From Dehalococcoidia bacterium (GTDB lineage: Bacteria > Chloroflexota > Dehalococcoidia > JACQUA01), in contig JAUYHV010000011.1 of NCBI GenBank assembly GCA_030689845.1, forward strand, positions 1-5,611: a stretch of 5,611 nucleotides of DNA. Direction: 5' to 3'. Each line of letters begins with the position of its first letter. The first letter of the stretch is position 1. Below are positions 1 to 5,310 of the stretch, one piece after another. The position numbers and the translations under genes are program-made. The notes beneath the pieces are model-generated. The model searched no databases and was not told the DNA's origin. It worked only from the letters and a program-made list of their open reading frames with translations.

Positions 1-2036
1 GGACCAGCGGCTGAACCAGCAACGACCCTTGAGTAGGCACCGAGTTTCCAGTTTTCCCCGGCCTTACTCATTATATTCCCGCAGTTGCAGCGAATGTATT
101 TGCTGTCTCCTTTTTTTACAATCTCCAGCCACTCTCCGAGCCTCTGCACCACCTCCCCTCCGGTTAGCACAGTTGGATTTCTCAAATCCTCGGGCATCCC
201 CGCCAGTCGTTCCTCCCTGATAGACCTACGCCGTTTATCTGTTTCAGGGTAATTTACAGCCATTTTAACCTCGTCGACAACAACTCCATAGATTTCTTCA
301 GCGTACCGCCCTGAAACCAGACCGTTAACAACGTCCTTTGCCACCCTTTCCGGTTCCCGCTCCAAAGGATCTCCGTAACCCCCGCCTCCCTGCCAGGTAT
401 ACTCAAATATCTCTGAACCGTCCAGGACAAACCTTCCGGGTTTGGCGCCCATATCCTTTGTTTCACTTTTTGTCATCCAGCTGACCGGTAATCTCCGTTC
501 CCAGTTTAATTCCCCGCTGTCGGCACCCTTGATAACCGTGTTAACATTACACGAACCCGGGAACGCCCCGAACACCCCTGCAGAGTTGGGTACTTCTACC
601 CCGTGGGATACCAAAACCGCATCGAGGCTCTTTGTATCGTAGGGAACAAAAGCCATCCCCCCCGCATTTCCTCCCCTGAACTTGCCCGGCCCTCCCGAGT
701 CCTTTATCAATCCCCGGTAAAGGTACAATACCGGGGAGAAGTTTTCGTTCCACTCCACATTTGCTATGTTTGGAACGGCAATCCCGTAGCATTTGGCCGG
801 GTCCAATCCATCCCTGAAAGAATACGCGCCTCCCCCGCCTGCGACGTCAACCATTAGTTGTCCGAAGGGTTCCCCGTACTGGTTTCGTCCCCGCAGCCCA
901 ATTCCGGCAAAGGCGCCCTCGGTAACACCCTGGGCTTCCCTGACATACTTTTCGCTGCAAGCTACCAGCCTCGAAAGAGCTGCAACGGCGGTATTCTGCA
1001 CAACCCACGACGCTGCCGTAGGCCCGGAGCCGAGGGGCGCAGGGTGAATCGGATCGCATATACTACCCCTGGGAATATTTACCGTTATTGGCCTCATGAG
1101 CCCGTCATTCCAGGGTATATCGTAGGCCAGAATGGGGAAAAGGGCGGTAAGGATGCCCCCTACCGATGCTGCCCTGCCGCTGTTTATGAATCCTGGTGCC
1201 TGTTCGGAAGTTCCTGTAAAATCGAAGGTTAGGCAGTCCCCTTTTTTTATTACTGCCAGGGCCATCTTGTACAGTTTATTCTGGAGCCCGTCGTGGTCCA
1301 GGAAATCAACCGCCCTGAAAGTACCGTCGGGCAGTTCCGCCAGCCTCCGCCTCAATTGGGCCTCCGAGGCATCCAGGAGGTGTTCCATAACGCCTTTAAT
1401 TTCCGGCAGGCCGTAGGTCTCGATAAGGTTTAAAAACCTCCGTTTGGCCACGTTGTTGGCGGCTATCATCGCCCTTATGTCCAATCCCAGCAGGAAGGGC
1501 AACCTTGAGTTGGATAGTATCATGTTCAAAACATCTTTCCTCGTTTTCCCCCGTTCCACCAGCTTGAGGGGTGGGATTATCAAGCCTTCCTGTATCTGCT
1601 CCCTGGCCGTTGGGCACCAACTCCCCGGCTCGATTCCTCCAACATCAAGCTGGTGAGCGCAAGCTCCAAACCAGGCAATCAGGTCCCCCTTATAAAATAT
1701 GGGGGCGGCGATGGATATGTCCTGGGCATGGACCGCTCCACGGTATGGATCGTTCATGATGAACATATCCCCGTCTTCTATGCCGGGATCGTTTTTGCAT
1801 TCTTTTATGACGCTCTTTAGAACCGCGGCCATGGTCCCTGCGTGGACAATAACCTGCCGTCCCAGCATGATAATATCCCCGTTGCTCGAATAGATCCCGT
1901 TATTGAAATCACTGGACTCGGTTACCACAGGAGAACCCGAAACAGACTTCAGTGTTATTTCCTGTTCATCCCCGATAGCCCAGAGCTTGTGCCGGATCAC
2001 CTCGAATGTTACCGGATCTATATTTGTACTGCTCAT
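1..2036 (-). CDS. HyuB-like ATP-dependent carboxylase/hydantoinase subunit with C-terminal zinc-finger-like tail (3' partial)
   Basis: The reading frame is open from the ATG at 2036 to the left edge: 678 codons without a stop, so the gene is incomplete. Residues 1 to about 570 are a full hydantoinase B/oxoprolinase domain, the family of N-methylhydantoinase HyuB, 5-oxoprolinase and the Mn-containing large subunits of acetone and acetophenone carboxylases. Visible landmarks are DPVTFEVIRHKL (7-18), NDPYRGAVHAQD (95-106), HQLDVGG (128-134), GGPGKFRGGN (448-457) and the family's closing signature GGGGYGDP (550-557). His103, Asp106 and His128 could form a metal site. The protein then continues for at least 100 residues with a segment containing RCNCG (649-653) and ENWK, resembling the acetone carboxylase gamma / acetophenone carboxylase small zinc subunit. 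The start has an AGGTGAT ribosome site only a few bases upstream (2037-2043). It lies 60 nt after the SDR stop, so co-transcription is likely. The HyuB family is sure; the substrate (ketone, hydantoin or other) is not. The HyuA-like ATPase partner is not in the window. Confidence 0.9.
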   Translation of the reverse strand, partial: MSSTNIDPVTFEVIRHKLWAIGDEQEITLKSVSGSPVVTESSDFNNGIYSSNGDIIMLGRQVIVHAGTMAAVLKSVIKECKNDPGIEDGDMFIMNDPYRGAVHAQDISIAAPIFYKGDLIAWFGACAHQLDVGGIEPGSWCPTAREQIQEGLIIPPLKLVERGKTRKDVLNMILSNSRLPFLLGLDIRAMIAANNVAKRRFLNLIETYGLPEIKGVMEHLLDASEAQLRRRLAELPDGTFRAVDFLDHDGLQNKLYKMALAVIKKGDCLTFDFTGTSEQAPGFINSGRAASVGGILTALFPILAYDIPWNDGLMRPITVNIPRGSICDPIHPAPLGSGPTAASWVVQNTAVAALSRLVACSEKYVREAQGVTEGAFAGIGLRGRNQYGEPFGQLMVDVAGGGGAYSFRDGLDPAKCYGIAVPNIANVEWNENFSPVLYLYRGLIKDSGGPGKFRGGNAGGMAFVPYDTKSLDAVLVSHGVEVPNSAGVFGAFPGSCNVNTVIKGADSGELNWERRLPVSWMTKSETKDMGAKPGRFVLDGSEIFEYTWQGGGGYGDPLEREPERVAKDVVNGLVSGRYAEEIYGVVVDEVKMAVNYPETDKRRRSIREERLAGMPEDLRNPTVLTGGEVVQRLGEWLEIVKKGDSKYIRCNCGNIMSKAGENWKLGAYSRVVAGSAAG

Positions 2037-2096
2037 ATCACCTGCTCTTTCGGAAACACTACGTAATATCCGGCTTTTAATTAAGGTGAAGTGCCA

Positions 2097-2891
2097 TCAC
2101 TGCTTTACCAGGCGGTGGTCGTAACCGCCATCGATAACCAGCACGGAGCCGGTGGCAAATGAAGAATCATCCGAAGCTAAAAATAAAGCAGCCCGGGCGA
2201 CATCCTCCGGTTGTCCCAGCCTTCCCACCAGAGTAGCTGCATTCAGCTCGTTCAAAATGCCAGGCCCTTTAAGGTTAACAAACCTCTCCATCCCCGGCGT
2301 CCAGATAGGACCTGGACAAAGGCAGTTTATCCTTATGCCGTATCGGCCGTAATCCACCGCCATCTGGCGCGTTAGACTGATGACTGCGCCCTTTGAAGCA
2401 CTGTAAGCGGCCATGCCGGGCACACCGGACAACCCCAGCGTGCTCCCTAAATTTATTATGGTACCGCTATGATTCCTCATCATCACCGGTAAAACAGCCT
2501 TACTCATTAAAAAATTGCTTTTCAGGTTTACCGAGATTACCCTGTCCCAGTCCTCTTCTGTCGTTTCATCCAGGGGTAAAACCACCCCCTGGGAACCGCC
2601 TACCACATTCACAAGGATATCGATTTTTTTATATTTGTTTAAAGCAGCCTGCACGATACGGTCAACGACAGCAGACAGCGAGGCGTCTCCTTCCTGAACT
2701 AACACATCCCCGCCATCGGAAATTATTTGTCGAGCGGTTTCATGAACCAGTGGAGCTTCCCTGTCATTTACAACGACTTTGCCTCCCTGACGGGCAAACA
2801 AAACAGCAATAGCTCTGCCTATACCGGAACCGGCCCCGGTGACTATGGCAACTTTTTCTTCCAGGCTGTGAATGTGGTCGCTTTTCACCAT
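2097..2891 (-). CDS. Classical short-chain dehydrogenase/reductase (SDR)
   Basis: This is a complete 264-residue NAD(P)(H)-dependent oxidoreductase, close to the usual length of classical SDRs. The Rossmann dinucleotide loop TGAGSGIG spans residues 18-25. Asp43 at the end of the second strand favours NAD over NADP in this family. Asp69 falls where the adenine-ring contact is expected. The usual NNAG motif is the variant NVVG (95-98). The catalytic tetrad is Asn122, Ser150, Tyr163 and Lys167, the last two in YSASK, and PGP (193-195) follows. The C-terminal GRLGQPEDVA and ATGSVLVIDGG stretches are typical of the 3-oxoacyl-ACP reductase-like/alcohol dehydrogenase branch. The ATG at 2891 is supported by GAGG nine bases upstream. 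The next gene, a HyuB-like carboxylase subunit, starts 60 nt downstream in the same reading frame after the stop. By analogy with 1-phenylethanol dehydrogenase beside acetophenone carboxylase, it may oxidise a secondary alcohol to the ketone used by its neighbour. A generic FabG-like role cannot be excluded. Confidence 0.93.
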   Translation of the reverse strand: MVKSDHIHSLEEKVAIVTGAGSGIGRAIAVLFARQGGKVVVNDREAPLVHETARQIISDGGDVLVQEGDASLSAVVDRIVQAALNKYKKIDILVNVVGGSQGVVLPLDETTEEDWDRVISVNLKSNFLMSKAVLPVMMRNHSGTIINLGSTLGLSGVPGMAAYSASKGAVISLTRQMAVDYGRYGIRINCLCPGPIWTPGMERFVNLKGPGILNELNAATLVGRLGQPEDVARAALFLASDDSSFATGSVLVIDGGYDHRLVKQ

Positions 2892-2990
2892 GTCAAAAAA
2901 CCTCGATAAATTGGTCCCGTCGGTTTACATCAGGCTGTCGTTTCATCCCCAGAATCCTTCATGGGTTTCATAAATGGCCTTACAATCTTT

Positions 2991-3054
2991 GTCATTCCGG
3001 GCTTGACCCGGAATCCAGTCTATGGCTCTGGATTCCCGCTTTCGCGGGAATGAC
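2991..3054. repeat. REP/MITE-like palindromic element with two hairpins
   Basis: This 64-bp element is an imperfect palindrome built of two hairpins. The first has 8-bp perfect arms ATTCCGGG/CCCGGAAT (2994-3001 and 3007-3014). The second has 8-bp arms ATTCCCGC/GCGGGAAT (3032-3039 and 3044-3051). The ends are also inverted copies of each other: GTCATTCC (2991-2998) with GGAATGAC (3047-3054), and GGAATCCAG (3010-3018) with CTGGATTCC (3028-3036). It can therefore fold as two hairpins or one long one. Sequences of this GTCATTCC-with-GGAATCCAG type are, from memory, dispersed intergenic repeats in many bacterial genomes. No target-site duplication is evident. It lies between a broken UbiD gene and the SDR gene. 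It could also slow or stop transcription of the upstream genes, although no T-run follows on the minus strand. Confidence 0.8.
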
Positions 3055-3093
3055 ACCAATGGTACTGCAAATTGTAAAGAGATATTAGAGACA

Positions 3094-3330
3094 CTACACT
3101 AGAAGCTGCATGGGATGCCACCAGCACGGAATACCGAATCGCCTTCCTTTCACATCCACAACATTCTCCAATAGAAAGGCTTTTCTCTGGTACTCCCTGA
3201 GGCCGCGGAATTGCCGCCTTACCAGGGGGTGCAGTTCCGTATCTTTATTTATGGGTCTTGATACCTGGACAAGCTTCCCTTCGGCCTCAAGAGCCTGTGT
3301 ATGTTCCCTTATATCCCTATAGCAACTCAT
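3094..3330 (-). pseudogene. N-terminal remnant of a UbiD-family decarboxylase
   Basis: The 78-residue product matches the start of UbiD-family prenylated-FMN (de)carboxylases: a YRDIREHTQALEAEGKL opening, then RPINKDTELHPLVRRQFRG, then KAFLLENVVDVKGRRFGIP. Family members are about 450-500 residues and carry their prFMN-binding and catalytic Arg/Glu residues far downstream, so this piece cannot be active. After the IP codons the frame runs into CWWHPMQLLV and a stop. Supplying one base around 3127-3132 instead gives IPVLVASHAASS, which resembles the UbiD continuation (IPVVVGALAAS). This suggests a one-base deletion, followed by loss of the rest of the gene beyond about 3100. The start is only 21 nt after the RidA-concatemer stop and no convincing ribosome site is visible, so any translation would be coupled. 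A REP-like element begins about 40 nt past its end. The family call is confident; that it is a decayed gene is inferred from length and frame. Confidence 0.82.
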
Positions 3331-3351
3331 ACATGCTTTGAAGGTGATGAT

Positions 3352-4554
3352 TTATCGGGCTATTCCTTCTATCTCGATCAGGAAATCAGGTTCCCAGAGA
3401 TTCAGTATCTGGACGCCGGTGCAGGGAGGAGTAATAGGGCCAAAGACCTCTTTAAGCACCTTCGCGAACAGTTGCCCGCGCCTTAGATAGCGAATATCCT
3501 TTGTGAAAAATATCATCTTCACAATGTCGGACATCTTCTTGCCTTCGGACTCAAGGAGGCGTCGTATGTTCTCAAACGATTGGCGTGTTTGGGCTTCAAT
3601 GTCTCCCAGACCGACCAGCTTCGAATTTTCGTCCAGCGCCGTTTGACCCGAAAAATATACCGTACCGTCGACATTCATAGCCTGGGCATAGTACTGCTTG
3701 GGCCTCGAATCCCAGACATTTGAGGGAGCAACTATCTTTTTGCTCTTTGCATTTTTAACTGCTATGGCCTCTATTTCAATCAAGAAGTCCGGGTTCCACA
3801 GGTTGGCAATCTGCACTGCGGTACACGGCGGGGTTATGGGGCCGAAAAATTCTTTCAACACTTTGGCAAAAAGTTCATCTCTGCGCAACAGGCGCATGTC
3901 CTTAGTGAAAAATATCATCTTCACAACGTCGGACATTTTGGCTCCCTCTGCTTCCAGGAGGCGCCTGATGTTCTCAAGGCTGAGGCGGGCCTGGGTTTCA
4001 ATATCTCCGGGGCCTTGTAACTTTCTTTTTTCATCCCAGGCAGTCTGGCCTGAAATATATATGGTATCGTCTACGTTCATTCCCTGGGCATAATACAACT
4101 CGGGGCGGGCGTCCCAAACATTTGCCGGAGCGATAATCTTTCTCGATTTCGCATTTTTAACGGCATAAGCCTCTATCTCTATCCAGAAGTCCGGGTTCCA
4201 CAGGTTGCCGATTTGTACCCCGGTACAGGGAGGAGTAATTGGACCGAAAAACTCTTTCAGTACCTTTGCAAAATACTCCCCTCTCCTCAAGAAGCGGATG
4301 TCTTTTGTGAAAAATATCATTTTCACGATATCGGACATTTTGGCGCCTTCGGCTTCCAGTATCCGTCTTATGTCCTCCAGGGCCATACGGGTCTGCGATT
4401 CAATATCCCCTGGGCCAACCAGGTTTCTCTTCTCATCCCATGCGGTCTGGCCGGAGATGTAAATAGTTTCATCTGCCAGCAAACCCTGGGCATAATACAG
4501 TTGGGGCCGGGAATCCCAAACATTTTCAGGGGCAATAATTCTTCGGGTCACCAT
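3352..4554 (-). CDS. Triple-domain RidA/YjgF/UK114-family protein (three fused copies)
   Basis: This 400-residue protein consists of three complete RidA-like domains at about 4-137, 138-271 and 272-400, against a usual family length near 130. Each has the core [IF]SGQTA[WL]DE, a GDIE..Q.R...E[ND]IRR.LE.EG helix, KKMSD or AKMSD[IV]VKMIFFTKD, FAKVLKE[FV]FGPITPPCT and the closing IEIE. By hand alignment without gaps, domains 1/2 are about 81% identical, 2/3 about 75% and 1/3 about 72%. Domains 1-2 and 2-3 are joined by the same AVKNAKS linker. RidA proteins are homotrimers with active sites between subunits, so one chain could form a pseudo-trimer. In canonical RidA the catalytic Arg of (P)ARS is essential for enamine/imine hydrolysis. 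Here the aligned residue is Cys in all three (110, 244, 378), so classical deaminase activity is doubtful. The ATG follows AAAGGAG (4567-4573) by 12 nt, slightly long. No signal peptide or membrane segment is seen, so it is probably cytoplasmic. It is the first gene of the minus-strand set. Substrate unknown. Confidence 0.95.
   Translation of the reverse strand: MVTRRIIAPENVWDSRPQLYYAQGLLADETIYISGQTAWDEKRNLVGPGDIESQTRMALEDIRRILEAEGAKMSDIVKMIFFTKDIRFLRRGEYFAKVLKEFFGPITPPCTGVQIGNLWNPDFWIEIEAYAVKNAKSRKIIAPANVWDARPELYYAQGMNVDDTIYISGQTAWDEKRKLQGPGDIETQARLSLENIRRLLEAEGAKMSDVVKMIFFTKDMRLLRRDELFAKVLKEFFGPITPPCTAVQIANLWNPDFLIEIEAIAVKNAKSKKIVAPSNVWDSRPKQYYAQAMNVDGTVYFSGQTALDENSKLVGLGDIEAQTRQSFENIRRLLESEGKKMSDIVKMIFFTKDIRYLRRGQLFAKVLKEVFGPITPPCTGVQILNLWEPDFLIEIEGIAR
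3355..4545 (-). repeat. Three in-frame tandem repeats of about 402 bp within the RidA gene
   Basis: The gene is built from units at 4144-4545, 3742-4143 and 3355-3741. The first two are 402 bp each, and the last lacks the five-codon linker end. DNA similarity is high in places: the GTGAAAAATATCAT block recurs at about 3505, 3907 and 4309, and AGAAGTCCGGGTTCCA recurs at 3783 and 4185, exactly 402 bp apart. Third-position differences and 19-28% protein divergence show an established duplication rather than an assembly artefact. Confidence 0.93.
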
Positions 4555-4673
4555 AAACTTTCTTATCTCCTTTGTACTATTAGCTTCAGAAATATTTATC
4601 GCAGCAGCGATGTGTGAGGCTTCTAAAAACCGGCATCCCTGAACGAGTTCATATCCCTTATCATATTCGGCAA

Positions 4674-4703
4674 ATTCTAAACCATATCATCTTAATCTGT
4701 CAA
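4674..4703 (-). promoter_or_regulatory. Sigma-A/sigma-70-type promoter for the RidA-led minus-strand genes
   Basis: On the minus strand a perfect -35 box TTGACA (4698-4703) is followed after 18 bp by TAGAAT (4674-4679), a five-of-six match to the -10 consensus. The predicted start near 4667 leaves a leader of about 110 nt before the RidA ATG at 4554. The leader holds a small ATCGC/GCGAT hairpin but no recognised riboswitch. No other strong promoter was seen upstream of the SDR or HyuB-like genes, so this one may serve the whole set. Confidence 0.6.
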
Positions 4704-4732
4704 AGCCCGGAAAACAGGGACAAAGCAAGCTA

Positions 4733-4762
4733 TTCAAGCTTGACTTATGAGGGTGTTATAAT
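4733..4762 (+). promoter_or_regulatory. Extended -10 promoter of the YjbQ-family gene
   Basis: TATAAT (4757-4762) is a perfect -10 box. It is preceded by TG one base upstream (TGTTATAAT), the extended -10 signature that makes a -35 box less necessary. The best -35 at 18 bp is the weak TTCAAG (4733-4738). The better-looking TTGACT at 4740 lies only 11 bp away and cannot pair with it. The transcript would start near 4769. The GGGAG ribosome site (4777-4781) lies nine bases before the ATG at 4791. This promoter diverges from the minus-strand promoter about 30-60 bp away. Confidence 0.65.
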
Positions 4763-4790
4763 AGGTTTCATTTGACGGGAGAAACACATT

Positions 4791-5204
4791 ATGGCATCAG
4801 CAACGGAGTATTTGTGGTTCACCACCGAGCGCCATCACGAGTTTATCAATATAACTGACCGGGTGGATGAGTTCGTCCGCCGCTCCGGCATTAATGAGGG
4901 CTTCGTCCTGATATCGGCCATGCACATCACGGCCGGCGTCTATGTAAATGACGCAGAATCCGGTATCATTTCTGATATCGAGCAGTGGCTGGAAAGTCTT
5001 GCCCCTTTTCGCCGTGACTATAAGCACCATGCCACAGGTGAATCAAACGGGGACGCCCATCTTAAAAGTCTCCTGGTTCACCATCAGGTAATAGTGCCTG
5101 TAACCGGTGGTAAACTCGACCTTGGCCCCTGGCAGCAGGTGTATTATGCCGAATTCGATGGTCAGCGGAGAAAAAGGGTTGTTCTAAAAGCCCTGGGAGA
5201 ATAG
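4791..5204 (+). CDS. UPF0047/YjbQ-family protein (secondary thiamine-phosphate synthase family)
   Basis: This complete 137-residue protein has the normal length of the UPF0047/YjbQ family. Family marks are HITAGVYVND (45-54), the histidine-rich YKHH (77-80), SNGDAHLKSLL (85-95), VPVTGGKLDLGPWQ (102-115) and the closing EFDGQRRKR (121-129). His45, His80 and His90 lie in the conserved patches that line the putative metal/ligand site. Some members, including E. coli YjbQ, are annotated as having weak thiamine-phosphate synthase activity, but the physiological role is unsettled. The ATG is supported by GGGAG nine bases upstream, with an extended -10 promoter just ahead. It is divergent from the RidA-led gene set and convergent with the DUF4129-type gene, so it is probably monocistronic and not functionally tied to the carboxylase locus. 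The protein is cytoplasmic, with no signal peptide. Confidence 0.94.
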   Translation: MASATEYLWFTTERHHEFINITDRVDEFVRRSGINEGFVLISAMHITAGVYVNDAESGIISDIEQWLESLAPFRRDYKHHATGESNGDAHLKSLLVHHQVIVPVTGGKLDLGPWQQVYYAEFDGQRRKRVVLKALGE

Positions 5205-5268
5205 GCCGGCTTCTCTCTCTATTGTCGTTTCGAAAATAGATTGCTACAGTTATCCCAGAGTGTATTAC

Positions 5269-5306
5269 CTGATTAGCTTTAGCTTCGTAGTAATCAGATT
5301 TTGCTT
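5269..5306 (+). terminator. Possible intrinsic terminator after the YjbQ-family gene
   Basis: A perfect 7-bp stem CTGATTA (5269-5275) / TAATCAG (5291-5297) encloses a 15-nt loop. On the plus strand it is followed by ATTTTGCTTT, which is only moderately T-rich. It sits between two convergent genes, where a terminator is expected. The stem is AT-rich and the T-tract interrupted, so the call is weak. On the minus strand no T-run follows. Confidence 0.35.
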
Positions 5307-5310
5307 TGGT

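Noticed and set aside
442..1416. Several plus-strand open frames of 66-124 codons opposite the HyuB-like gene
   Set aside because: They have no family resemblance and overlap each other. They are antisense shadows of a long minus-strand frame with clear HyuB motifs.
254..1620. Short minus-strand frames inside 254-466, 547-792, 847-1059 and 1396-1620
   Set aside because: They are in other frames than the HyuB-like gene, which is open throughout. They show no domain or ribosome-site support.
2393..2812. 139-codon plus-strand frame
   Set aside because: It lies opposite the SDR gene, is rich in Pro, Arg and Ser as shadow frames are, and has no recognisable domain.
2991..3054. CRISPR repeat or intrinsic terminator at the palindromic element
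   Set aside because: There is only one unit, with no spacer periodicity and no T-tract after the hairpins on either strand.
3698..4462. Two plus-strand frames (3698-4093 and 4205-4462) with similar proteins, looking like a duplicated gene
   Set aside because: Their similarity is only the antisense image of the repeated RidA units.
4623..4652. Leader peptide of nine residues before the RidA gene (attenuator)
   Set aside because: It has no properly spaced ribosome site, no run of regulatory codons, and no terminator/antiterminator pair.
4740..4745. TTGACT as the -35 box of the YjbQ-family promoter
   Set aside because: The spacing to TATAAT at 4757 is only 11 bp, too short for sigma-A/sigma-70 promoters.
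5195..5217. Hairpin GGGAGAA/TTCTCTC overlapping the YjbQ-family stop codon as a terminator
   Set aside because: The stem is short with a G-T pair, it starts inside the coding region, and no T-run follows.
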